64,000 nucleotides of DNA from contig CAKTYZ010000002.1 of the NCBI GenBank assembly GCA_934635225.1, positions 124,001 to 188,000 of the forward strand. The letters run 5' to 3'. A model generated the notes under the pieces. That model saw nothing but the letters and a program-made list of their open reading frames with translations. It made no database searches and had not been told where the DNA came from. Source of the DNA: an uncultured Kiritimatiellota bacterium. GTDB lineage: Bacteria > Verrucomicrobiota > Kiritimatiellia > RFP12 > UBA1067. Positions 1 to 7,056 of this stretch are shown here, piece by piece; positions within the stretch are counted from its first letter, which is position 1; every line of letters starts with the position of its first letter. The translations under genes and the position numbers were made by a program.

Positions 1-491
1 AAGTCCTTGAAACTCAACAACACGCCCTTCAACGTGCGACGCGTGTCATCTTGACTCGCCGCATAGGAAACCTTACGCAACATATCACGAAATGTCGCTT
101 GCTGAATCGTATACACGAATGCTTCCTCATCCTGCGGAAGCTTCGGAAATTCAGTTTCAGGAAGACCGGCAAACTTGAACTTCGCATTACCGGCAGTGAT
201 CGTCGCACGGTCCTTGCTGTCCGTCTCAACTTCAACTTCCCCCTCAGCAACCTTTGAAATCGCGTTGAACAGAAGCTTTACTGGAATGGTTGTCGCACCG
301 CCTTCAATGATTTCACACGGGCAAACGGCCTTGATGGAAATGTCAAGATCAGTTGTCGTCATCACAATCTCATTCTCATGTGTCTCCAAAAGCACATTTT
401 GTAGAATGGCAAGTGTCCCCTTACCTCCAACGACATTCTGAACGGACTTGAGCCCATCCAGAAACTTTGAACGAATAATCTTGAATTTCAT
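1..491 (-). CDS. dnaN: DNA polymerase III beta sliding clamp, N-terminal part (cut by window edge)
   Basis: The reverse strand from the ATG at 491 encodes about 163 residues starting MKFKIIRSKFLDGLKSVQNV, with the typical clamp first domain (segments LAILQNVLLET, TTDLDISIK, GATTIPVKLLFNAISK, and FPKLPQDEEAF). The clamp is the ring-shaped processivity factor that tethers replicative polymerase to DNA. The gene runs off the left edge, so domains II and III are not seen. An AAGGAG Shine-Dalgarno sits 7-8 bases before the start. It lies downstream of dnaA on the same strand, the usual dnaA-dnaN order, with its own candidate promoter in the 266-base gap. Identification rests on sequence similarity to the family and on context; both agree. 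Confidence 0.93.
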   Translation of the reverse strand, partial: MKFKIIRSKFLDGLKSVQNVVGGKGTLAILQNVLLETHENEIVMTTTDLDISIKAVCPCEIIEGGATTIPVKLLFNAISKVAEGEVEVETDSKDRATITAGNAKFKFAGLPETEFPKLPQDEEAFVYTIQQATFRDMLRKVSYAASQDDTRRTLKGVLLSFKD

Positions 492-757
492 GAGTTTTCT
501 CCTTCTATGGGTATCGCGCGTTGAATTGTATCAAATAATACTAATTAAAGATAGAGTGTATTATACTACCAGTACAGATGTTGATAATGTGGACAATTAA
601 GAATTACCCTTTTTTTATTGGCTTCAATTGATTTTTTCATGTGCACAAGCGGAAGAGATTCCTGATGATGAGAGTTGATTGATTTTCTTCCGTTCGTGAT
701 TTCTGTTCATAAGTCGCTTCATTATCTCCAACCTGTCTTCAGTTTAACCTCGGGTTG
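492..757. other. dnaA-dnaN intergenic region with one DnaA-box-like site
   Basis: This AT-rich gap holds the candidate dnaN promoter and TGTGGACAA at 588-596, whose complement TTGTCCACA differs from the consensus DnaA box TTATCCACA at one base. An imperfect inverted repeat (arms near 649-661 and 699-711) lies just downstream of dnaA, but no T-run follows it in the dnaA direction, so it is not a clear intrinsic terminator. No gene is seen here. Only one good box is present, so this gap is a weaker origin candidate than 4193-4420. Confidence 0.4.
560..587 (-). promoter_or_regulatory. Candidate dnaN promoter
   Basis: On the minus strand a perfect TATAAT (complement 560-565) has TTATCA 16 bases upstream. 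It would start transcription near 552, giving a leader of about 60 bases to dnaN. The -10 is convincing, the -35 weak. A near-consensus DnaA box (TTGTCCACA, complement 588-596) abuts the -35, which could allow DnaA autoregulation. Confidence 0.45.
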
Positions 758-2197
758 TCAATCGTACGTGTCTGTAATTGAACAGCCGAATTCGGTTAGA
801 ATCTCATTCAATATGGACTTCAGTTCCGGCTCAACATCAAGACGCTTTTCAATGTTGCGAACGCCGTGAATGATGGTTGCATGCGTCTTTTCAAATGATT
901 GAGCGATTTCGGGAAGGCTTTTGGGCGTGTATTTGCGAGAGATATACATTGCCATTTGGCGCGGTGTCACAAGAGACTGTGTGCGTTCAGACGAAAGAAT
1001 CTGATCAATCGAGACATTGAACTTGTTGGCGATTGACTGTTGAATTTCCTGAATCGTCAACTTTCGTATGGACTTTTCCTTTTCGATGTAGTCCTTGAGC
1101 ATATGAGTCAGGACATCATTCGTCAGCGGAGTAGTCGGCTCGACCATTCGGAAGATGTGAACGCGGTTCAAGGCACCTTCCATTGCACGCACATGGCTTT
1201 TAATCGTGTCCGCGATGAAATTCAGGGCATTGTCCGGTATCGACGGGACCATTGACTCCGATTTCTTCTTGAGAATGGCAAGTCGTGTTTCATAATTTGG
1301 CGATTCGATCTCTTGAACCATGCCACCTTCAAAGCGTGAAATCAGGCGCGTTTCAACGGCTGGCAGGTTTTTGGGCGCGACATCTGACGTCATGACGATT
1401 TGGCGGTGCGCTTGTTGCAAGGCATTGAACGTGTTGAAGAACTCTTCCTGAAACTGTTTGCCTTTTTGAAGAAACTGCACGTCATCAACCATCAAAAGAT
1501 CCATTTTACGGTATCTTTTACGGAAATTTTCGATATTTCCGCTTGTCAATGAGTTTACATATTCATTCAAGAAGGTTTCAGCGGTCAAATAGCAAATGTT
1601 AAGAGAAGGATTCTTCTTCTTAAGTTCATTTCCGATGGCCTGCATGAGGTGTGTTTTTCCAAGACCTGTGCCGCCATGTATGAAAAGCGGATTGTATCCG
1701 GCTTTTCCGGGATTTGCGACAACACCTTGTGCAGCGGCCAACGCCCAGCTGTTGGAAGAGCCACGCACGAAGCGATCAAATGTGTAGTCTTCATTCAAAG
1801 GCATCGTTGAAGTAAGCGTGACAACTTTTTTCTTCGGTTGTTGAGTTGCTTGTGTTCGTTGAGTTGCTGAGTCAAGAGTTTGCTGCGTTTGAAACGGAAT
1901 AACGGTAGCCGATTTTGCCTTTTCGACATGGCGAAACTCAATGTCAACTTTTTCTTCCGTTGAAACGAGTTCAATGCACTTTCTGAGTTTGTCTGAATAT
2001 TTTTCGCGCAGAAAGTCGGCTGTATATGCGTTTGTCAGAGTAATGATGTAAATTCCGTTCTCGCGTGTGACAGAGGTAATAGTCGAAAAATAACGCTCAA
2101 TCTGATTTTTTTCGTCGGTCGACGAAAGCGTTGAAAGGTAAATCTGCTTAGCCCTTTCCCATGTCGTCTGCGACGCATTATCGATTGTTTCGCTCAT
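758..2197 (-). CDS. dnaA: Chromosomal replication initiator protein DnaA
   Basis: The 479-residue protein has the full DnaA plan: N-terminal helicase-loading domain (about 1-90), a short Gln/Thr-rich linker (about 100-130), an AAA+ ATPase core with Walker A GGTGLGKT near 175-182 and Walker B LLMVDD near 234-239, and a C-terminal helix-turn-helix with TPRQMAMYISRKYT and THATIIHGVRNIEK. It binds oriC boxes and melts DNA in the ATP form. The linker DNA contains a short direct repeat (GTTGAGTTGCT, twice, about 19 bases apart on the plus strand). Upstream TATTAT (complement 2228-2233) and TTCACA (complement 2253-2258) may form its promoter. Length is normal (E. coli 467). Confidence 0.97.
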   Translation of the reverse strand: MSETIDNASQTTWERAKQIYLSTLSSTDEKNQIERYFSTITSVTRENGIYIITLTNAYTADFLREKYSDKLRKCIELVSTEEKVDIEFRHVEKAKSATVIPFQTQQTLDSATQRTQATQQPKKKVVTLTSTMPLNEDYTFDRFVRGSSNSWALAAAQGVVANPGKAGYNPLFIHGGTGLGKTHLMQAIGNELKKKNPSLNICYLTAETFLNEYVNSLTSGNIENFRKRYRKMDLLMVDDVQFLQKGKQFQEEFFNTFNALQQAHRQIVMTSDVAPKNLPAVETRLISRFEGGMVQEIESPNYETRLAILKKKSESMVPSIPDNALNFIADTIKSHVRAMEGALNRVHIFRMVEPTTPLTNDVLTHMLKDYIEKEKSIRKLTIQEIQQSIANKFNVSIDQILSSERTQSLVTPRQMAMYISRKYTPKSLPEIAQSFEKTHATIIHGVRNIEKRLDVEPELKSILNEILTEFGCSITDTYD

Positions 2198-2283
2198 TTT
2201 TTCTTCCTCATTCAGTCACTAACTGACATAATACCATATTATCATTCGAAGGTGTGAAAAGAATAGTCAACGCGTGTCTTCAA

Positions 2284-2361
2284 GTTATTAACACATTGTG
2301 TTTATAACTTTGATTTTCAAGGATTGCAACAATGACCTAAAATTGCGAAAAGTGTTTATAA
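2284..2361. repeat. Repeated TTATNAACA / TGTTTATAA motifs between mnmG and dnaA
   Basis: The 192-base gap between mnmG and dnaA contains GTTATTAACA (2284-2293) and two copies of GTGTTTATAA (2298-2307 and 2352-2361), the latter embedded in a longer imperfect direct repeat that continues into TGATTTT. Read on one strand or the other, all three contain TTAT(T/A)AACA, two mismatches from the DnaA-box consensus. They lie just upstream of dnaA and could be lineage-variant DnaA boxes or dnaA operators. This is inference from motif repetition only. Confidence 0.35.
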
Positions 2362-2389
2362 AACTATGATTTTACTTGAAATAAAAGAA

Positions 2390-4192
2390 TTAATGAAAGC
2401 CTCGCTTGATAATGACTGCCAAGACGGCTATATCTGCTGGATTGACACCTGCAATGTGACTGGCCTGCGAAAGTGTTTCTGGACGATACTTTTTCAGTTT
2501 TTCTCGGCTTTCATAGCGGACAGCCGTACACTTGTCATAATCTAACCACTTTGGAATTTTGATATTCTCGTCTTTCTTTGCGTGGAGGGCAGCTTTAAGT
2601 TCTTGCTCAATATAAGGTGCATAATGAGCCATGATTGTGACTTCACGGTCAATTCGCGACATTTCGAGGAGAGATTTTAAGTCAAGAGAGTGTCCAGCAA
2701 GAGATGATGATGTACTCTTTCCCTTCCGCTTGAATAATGAAAAGCGCGATTCAATGGCATGGCACTCTTCTTCGCGCGCAGCAAGAACTTCAGGCTTAAG
2801 TATTTTGATTTTTTTTGCAGCACTGAGCAAACGAGTGGTTGCATTATCCTGTCGAAGAATCAAGCGCCTTTCTGCGCGACTGGTAAACATGCGGTAAGGT
2901 TCATCTGTTCCTTTCGTCACGAGATCGTCAATCATTACGCCAATATAGGCGTCTTGTCTGCTCAGGATGAGAGGTTTCTCACCCTTGACTTGCAATGTTG
3001 CGTTGATACCTGCCATCAAGCCTTGTGCTGCTGCTTCTTCATATCCTGTTGTTCCGTTAATTTGACCAGCAAAGAAGAGTCCATGAATGCGTTTTGACTC
3101 TAATGTATGGTTCAATTCTCGGGAATCGATGCTGTCGTATTCAATGGCATATGCATAGGCGAGAAATTCTGCGTGCTCTAATCCGAAAACTGAATGAACC
3201 ATGTCTTCTTGGACGAATTCGGGAAGTGAGCAACTCAATCCATTTGGATAGATTATCGTGTTGTTCTTGTCTTCAGGCTCAAGAATGACATGATGTTGTT
3301 GAGCGGTTGAAAAGCGAACGATTTTGTCTTCGATGCTGGGGCAATATCGGACGCCCGTTCCAATTATTTTTCCTCCGTAAAGAGAAGAAACATTGAGATG
3401 TGTGCGGATAATGGCATGCGTCTGTTCATTCGTATGTGTCATCCAACAGGGAAGTTCAGGTAGATTGTTCCATGTGGAACAAGTCTCGCAACAATGTTCC
3501 ACGTGGAACATTGGGCGCGGAGAATCACCGTCTTGTCGCGTACAGACGGAAAAATTACATGATGAGGCCTTCAGGCGAGGAGGCGTTCCTGTTTTGAGAC
3601 GAATAAGATCGAATCCGAGTTTTTCCAAACTGACTGAAAGTTCATTGACGGCTGGACGACCGTCGCCGCCACTTTCTTGACATTTGTCACCAATCCAAAT
3701 TCGTCCTCGCAGGGTTGTGCCGCTTGTCACGATGACGGTCTTGGACTTAAAGCATCCATTGTTTTCCGTTTGGACTCCAGTCACTCGATTTGACGCGACA
3801 ATTAATCTAATCACCGCATCTTCAAGAATGGTGAGGTTAGGGGTGCTTGAGAGGATGGAGTGCATCCGCTCGCTGTATTCTTTCTTCGCGCATTGGCAAC
3901 GTGTCGCCCAAACGGCAGGTCCTCGACTGAGATTGAGAATTTTGGACTGAAGGGCAGTTGCATCCGCATTGCGTCCCATTTCTCCTCCCAATGCATCGAG
4001 TTCGCAGACGAGATGGCTTTTTGCCAAACCGCCAATGGAAGGGTTGCAGGGCATCTTTGCCACGGCACTTTTCAGGGTTGTGATGAGCAGTGTCTTGACA
4101 TTCATACGCGCGGCGGCCAAGGCAGCTTCGACACCGGCGTGACCGCCGCCGATGACGAGAACATCAAACTGAGTGTCCAAGAGAAGTTTCAT
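2390..4192 (-). CDS. mnmG: tRNA uridine-5-carboxymethylaminomethyl modification enzyme MnmG (GidA)
   Basis: The 600-residue FAD protein begins MKLLLDTQFDVLVIGGGHAG, a Rossmann FAD-binding start, and carries MPCNPSIGGLAKSHLV, PCWMTHTNEQTHAII, EGLAHA-like FGLEHAEFLAYAYA and INGTTGYEEAAAQG motifs typical of MnmG. With MnmE it adds the cmnm5 group to U34 of certain tRNAs. I place the start at 4192 rather than at an in-frame ATG 18 bases earlier because a TATAAT lies 6 bases upstream of 4192 and overlaps the longer reading frame; the message is then essentially leaderless. The segment HVEHCCETCSTWNN (about residues 228-243) is encoded by two parS-like palindromes and replaces the normally variable loop before PCWMTHTN. 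gidA next to dnaA and the origin is a common arrangement. Confidence 0.95.
   Translation of the reverse strand: MKLLLDTQFDVLVIGGGHAGVEAALAAARMNVKTLLITTLKSAVAKMPCNPSIGGLAKSHLVCELDALGGEMGRNADATALQSKILNLSRGPAVWATRCQCAKKEYSERMHSILSSTPNLTILEDAVIRLIVASNRVTGVQTENNGCFKSKTVIVTSGTTLRGRIWIGDKCQESGGDGRPAVNELSVSLEKLGFDLIRLKTGTPPRLKASSCNFSVCTRQDGDSPRPMFHVEHCCETCSTWNNLPELPCWMTHTNEQTHAIIRTHLNVSSLYGGKIIGTGVRYCPSIEDKIVRFSTAQQHHVILEPEDKNNTIIYPNGLSCSLPEFVQEDMVHSVFGLEHAEFLAYAYAIEYDSIDSRELNHTLESKRIHGLFFAGQINGTTGYEEAAAQGLMAGINATLQVKGEKPLILSRQDAYIGVMIDDLVTKGTDEPYRMFTSRAERRLILRQDNATTRLLSAAKKIKILKPEVLAAREEECHAIESRFSLFKRKGKSTSSSLAGHSLDLKSLLEMSRIDREVTIMAHYAPYIEQELKAALHAKKDENIKIPKWLDYDKCTAVRYESREKLKKYRPETLSQASHIAGVNPADIAVLAVIIKRGFH
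3466..3510. promoter_or_regulatory. parS: parS chromosome-partitioning site (perfect) plus one-mismatch copy inside mnmG
   Basis: TGTTCCACGTGGAACA at 3495-3510 is a perfect 16-bp palindrome matching the conserved ParB-binding consensus TGTTNCACGTGNAACA. A second copy at 3466-3481, TGTTCCATGTGGAACA, differs at one core base. parS sites cluster near bacterial origins, and this one lies about 0.7 kb from the strand-switch region. ParB would load here and spread, recruiting SMC. parA and parB themselves are not in the window. Both sites are read through as part of MnmG (see that entry). Confidence 0.85.
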
Positions 4193-4198
4193 GCGTGA

Positions 4199-4228
4199 AT
4201 TATAGCACACTTCTAACAGATTTGTGAA
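4199..4228 (-). promoter_or_regulatory. mnmG promoter (leaderless)
   Basis: On the minus strand TTCACA (complement 4223-4228) and a perfect TATAAT (complement 4199-4204) are separated by 18 bases. The ATG of mnmG begins 6 bases after the -10, where transcription itself should start, so no leader or ribosome-binding site is possible. Confidence 0.65.
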
Positions 4229-4382
4229 CAGGAAATATTTAAATATTATGTTTGATTAAACAGGATATCATTTAGCATTTTAATTGATAAACTATTCATT
4301 TATAGTAATTACTGTTTGTCAAGAGAGAAAGTATAAACGGCTGTTTACAGTTATCAAAAAGTTATTAACAAGATTGGCCAAC

Positions 4383-4412
4383 TTGCGCTTTTTAACCGAT
4401 TTATGCTATACT
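4383..4412 (+). promoter_or_regulatory. Promoter of the 4421 metalloenzyme gene (leaderless)
   Basis: TTGCGC (4383-4388) and TATACT (4407-4412) are 18 bases apart, with a TG one base before the -10. Transcription should start at about 4419-4421, coinciding with an in-frame TTG at 4421. The upstream ATG at 4403 lies across the -10 itself and cannot be transcribed from this promoter. Confidence 0.6.
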
Positions 4413-4420
4413 TCTACCAG

Positions 4421-5278
4421 TTGAAAGTTATCTTCCTATTCATTGATGGTGTCGGTTTGGGACATCCGTCGTCGGAGAATCCTCTGAACGCAGAGGTTTG
4501 TCCGACATTTTGGCGTTTGATTGAAAATCATGCGAAGCCAATTGACGCTTGCTTGGGTGTCGAAGGCTTGCCGCAGTCGGCGACAGGTCAGGCGACAATG
4601 TTCACGGGCGTGAACTGTTCACAGGCAATGGGAAAGCATTGCGAGGGCTTTCCGGGTCCGGCGCTTCGGGAAATCGTTGAGCGTGACAATCTCTTCCTTG
4701 AATTGAAGAGACGAGGTCGGCGCGTCAAGTTTGCGGATGCCTATCTGGTCGATTCGGCCGATGAACTGACGAATCGCCGTTTCAAGTCCGTGACGACTGT
4801 GATGGCGTTGACGGTGCCAGAGTCGATTTCGACGATTGACGATCTGATGAACGATGCCGCGCTTTTGCAGGATTTGACGCGGGAGACGATTCAAGATCGC
4901 TATCCTGACGTCCCTGTTGTCTCGCCTCAGCGTGCGGCGGAGCATCTTTTCCGGATCGCCCGCGAAAACGACCTCACGCTTTATGAGTTTTTCCAGACGG
5001 ACGTTTCAGGGCATTCAATGGATTACGCGCGTGCGTGCGCGGTGTTGCGCGTCTATGACCGTTTCCTCTCTGCTCTCGTGCGTTACACGGAGGCGGCTGA
5101 CATTACGCTCGTCATGACGGCGGACCATGGCAACATCGAGGCGGTGAATGAACGCGGTCATACGCGGAATCCTGTGCCCTTCATCGCGTTGGGGCCGAAG
5201 GAGAGGTTTTTGAGAGAGAGAGTTTCGTCTCTGGCGGATGTCACCCCTGCCCTGCTTGCGGCATTCGACGCTTTGTGA
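4421..5278 (+). CDS. Alkaline-phosphatase-fold metalloenzyme (phosphoglycerate mutase/phosphopentomutase superfamily)
   Basis: The 285-residue product starts (TTG) LKVIFLFIDGVGLGHPSSEN, with the N-terminal metal-binding D-G-V-G motif of the iPGM/phosphopentomutase/alkaline phosphatase superfamily. It continues with GLPQSATGQATMFTGVN (the catalytic Ser/Thr loop) and ends with DVSGHSMD and TADHGNIE...RGHTRNPVPF, supplying the second-metal Asp/His ligands. It is shorter than full iPGM (about 510 residues) and closest in plan to archaeal-type or stand-alone metalloenzyme-domain proteins. The exact substrate cannot be told. The start follows from the promoter position, giving a leaderless message. 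The following gene has its own promoter inside this gene's 3' end. Confidence 0.75.
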   Translation: MKVIFLFIDGVGLGHPSSENPLNAEVCPTFWRLIENHAKPIDACLGVEGLPQSATGQATMFTGVNCSQAMGKHCEGFPGPALREIVERDNLFLELKRRGRRVKFADAYLVDSADELTNRRFKSVTTVMALTVPESISTIDDLMNDAALLQDLTRETIQDRYPDVPVVSPQRAAEHLFRIARENDLTLYEFFQTDVSGHSMDYARACAVLRVYDRFLSALVRYTEAADITLVMTADHGNIEAVNERGHTRNPVPFIALGPKERFLRERVSSLADVTPALLAAFDAL

Positions 5279-5284
5279 TACAAT
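5256..5284 (+). promoter_or_regulatory. Promoter of the ROK-like kinase gene
   Basis: TTGCGG (5256-5261) and TACAAT (5279-5284) are 17 bases apart. Transcription would begin near 5291, giving a leader of about 65 bases to the ATG at 5356. The -35 overlaps the end of the preceding gene. Confidence 0.55.
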
Positions 5285-5355
5285 GTCTTCCTTCACGTCG
5301 TGGTTTCATTTTGAACATCCAACACAACAGAACTGTAAAGAAGGGAATAACTGAT

Positions 5356-6765
5356 ATGGCTTGCTCCTGTGGTAAGAAGGGTTGCTCATGTGACCATTCC
5401 GAGTTTGTTGCGCCGATGAGTGCGCTTTGGCAGGTTTACGAAGGCATCGACAAGAAGTCGAACGCGCAGGTCGTTTCAATCGCTTGGGAACGTGAAGACG
5501 GGAAGGTTTTCCGTTATGACTTGCCCATCCCGAAACGTCTTGATCCGAAGGCATCCAAGTATGTTTCGTATGTTGTTGATCGAATCGCGAAGTTCATCGT
5601 TTGGTCGGCCGGTGGGTGGAAACTCTATCTCGCAGGTCCGGACGAAATCGTCAAGCCCGTTGCCAAAGCCTACACGAAGAAGGGTTCGCGTGCGTTTGAC
5701 TGCGACTTCTTCACGTCGATTTACGGCCGCCCCGTCGAGGCTGTCATCGTCCCGTTGAAGAAGATGCCGGAATTCAACGAGAAGCCGTCCGTCGTCAAGA
5801 CGGTCGCGGACGGTTGCCGGATTGGCTTTGACCTTGGCGCGTCGGATTTTAAGATTTCCGCGCTGAACAAGGGCAAGGTCGTGTTCTCGAAGGAGTTTCC
5901 GTGGGATCCGCGCAACAACGCCGACCCTGAATACCACTACACGATGCTGACGAACGGTCTCAAGGAGGCTGCGGCGTCCCTGCCGCGCGTAGATGCGATC
6001 GGCGGTTCGACGGCCGGCACGCTTGTCGGCCAGAAGATGGGCATCGCCTCGCTGTTTCGCGCGATCAAGGAAAAGAACCCGAAGAAGTTCGCCGACGCTC
6101 AGAACATGTTCTTTCGCATCGAGAAGGACTGGGGCGTTCCGTTCGCGATCTACAACGATGGAGACGTCACGGCTCTTGCCGGCATGATCACGATGAACAA
6201 GAAGGGCATTCTTGGCGTCGCGATGGGCTCGTCAGAGGCGGTTGGCTATGTCGATCCGAAGGGCGCGATGACGGGGCGCATCAGCGAATTGGCGTTTGCG
6301 CCGGTCGATTTCAATCCGTGTGCGCCGAAAGACGAGTGGTCGGGCGATGCGGGCGTTGGCGCGATGGCGTTTTCGCAGCAGGCCGTCAACTGGCTCGCGG
6401 AGAAGTACGGCTTCAAGTTTCCGAAGGCGATGAAACTTCCCGAGCGTCTCAAGGTCGTGCAGGCGGCGATGGAGAAGGGCGACGTCAAGGCGCTCAAGGT
6501 CTACATTCAGATCGGTCGCTTTCTCGCGCACGCGATTCCGTGGTACAATGAGTTCTACGACTACGAGAACATGATGATTCTTGGGCGCGTCACGTCGGGC
6601 CTTGGCGGAGAGGTCATCCTGGAGACGGCAAAAGCCGCTCTCAAGGACCTCTATCCCGAATGGTCCGAGAAGATCGACATCTTCATGCCGGATGAAAACG
6701 CGCGCCGCCTCGGTCAGTCCGTCGCCGCCGCGCAGATCCCCGTCATCAAGAAGGGCAAGCGCTAA
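5356..6765 (+). CDS. ROK/ASKHA-superfamily sugar-kinase-like protein with Cys-rich N-terminus
   Basis: The 469-residue protein begins MACSCGKKGCSCDH, a Cys/His cluster that may bind metal. Residues of about 155-440 form an actin-like ATPase fold: phosphate-1 loop GFDLGASDFKISAL, AIGGSTAGTLVG, a ROK-like IYNDGDVTALAG with the probable catalytic Asp, and GILGVAMGSSEAVGYV as the phosphate-2 loop. The first 150 residues are not recognised. ROK kinases phosphorylate hexoses; the substrate here is unknown. The start at 5356 has GAAGGGA upstream and excludes an in-frame extension that overlaps the promoter. Neighbouring ribulose-phosphate epimerase and YhcH genes suggest carbohydrate metabolism. Confidence 0.65.
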   Translation: MACSCGKKGCSCDHSEFVAPMSALWQVYEGIDKKSNAQVVSIAWEREDGKVFRYDLPIPKRLDPKASKYVSYVVDRIAKFIVWSAGGWKLYLAGPDEIVKPVAKAYTKKGSRAFDCDFFTSIYGRPVEAVIVPLKKMPEFNEKPSVVKTVADGCRIGFDLGASDFKISALNKGKVVFSKEFPWDPRNNADPEYHYTMLTNGLKEAAASLPRVDAIGGSTAGTLVGQKMGIASLFRAIKEKNPKKFADAQNMFFRIEKDWGVPFAIYNDGDVTALAGMITMNKKGILGVAMGSSEAVGYVDPKGAMTGRISELAFAPVDFNPCAPKDEWSGDAGVGAMAFSQQAVNWLAEKYGFKFPKAMKLPERLKVVQAAMEKGDVKALKVYIQIGRFLAHAIPWYNEFYDYENMMILGRVTSGLGGEVILETAKAALKDLYPEWSEKIDIFMPDENARRLGQSVAAAQIPVIKKGKR

Positions 6766-6783
6766 TCTCACCAAGGAGAGTCC

Positions 6784-7056
6784 GTGAAAAAGGTAATCAT
6801 CACCGTCGTCGGAAAAGATACCGTCGGCATCATCGCAAAGACGAGCGGCTACCTCGCCAGGAATGGCATCAACATCCTTGACATTTCGCAAACGGTTGTC
6901 GGTGGCTACTTCAACATGATGATGATCGTCGACGGCGCGAAGTGCAAGAAGCCCTTTGACCGCGTCGGCATGGAACTTGCCAAGCTTGGCACGGGAATCG
7001 GGTTGCGCATCCGTTGCCAGAAGTCCGAGATTTTCGAGAAGATGCATCGCGTATGA
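6784..7056 (+). CDS. ACT-domain protein, UPF0237 type
   Basis: This 90-residue protein (GTG start, AAGGAGAG upstream) is a single ACT domain: MKKVIITVVGKDTVGIIAKT, then INILDISQTVVGGYFNMMMIVD. The pattern matches small free-standing ACT proteins of the UPF0237 family, which resemble GcvR and are presumed to bind amino acids. Its stop overlaps the start of the next gene by four bases (ATGA). This small ACT gene and the PFL/UPF0210 gene are a widely conserved pair, so a joint role is likely though undefined. Confidence 0.88.
   Translation: MKKVIITVVGKDTVGIIAKTSGYLARNGINILDISQTVVGGYFNMMMIVDGAKCKKPFDRVGMELAKLGTGIGLRIRCQKSEIFEKMHRV

Larger units (their letters stand above)
4193..4420. other. Candidate chromosomal origin (oriC): AT-rich strand-switch region
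   Basis: All genes left of this gap run minus and all genes right of it run plus for the next 34 kb, the pattern expected where two replication forks diverge. The gap is strongly AT-rich, contains TTATTAACA (4362-4370, shared with the dnaA upstream region), several TGTTTA/TAAACA elements and two back-to-back promoters. It adjoins mnmG and is 2 kb from dnaA. No consensus TTATCCACA box is present, so the box motif would have to be a variant. A cumulative GC-skew plot would settle it. Confidence 0.5.

Noticed and set aside
641..715. Intrinsic terminator after dnaA
   Set aside because: An imperfect 13-bp inverted repeat exists, but the loop is about 29-37 bases and no T-run follows in the dnaA direction.
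1838..1870. Direct repeat (GTTGAGTTGCT) in the dnaA linker as a mobile element
   Set aside because: Only two copies, no palindrome, and a Gln/Asn/Thr-rich linker easily yields such similarity.
4403..4420. ATG at 4403 as the start of the metalloenzyme
   Set aside because: It overlaps the -10 box (4407-4412), so it would not be in the transcript from that promoter; TTG 4421 coincides with the expected transcription start.
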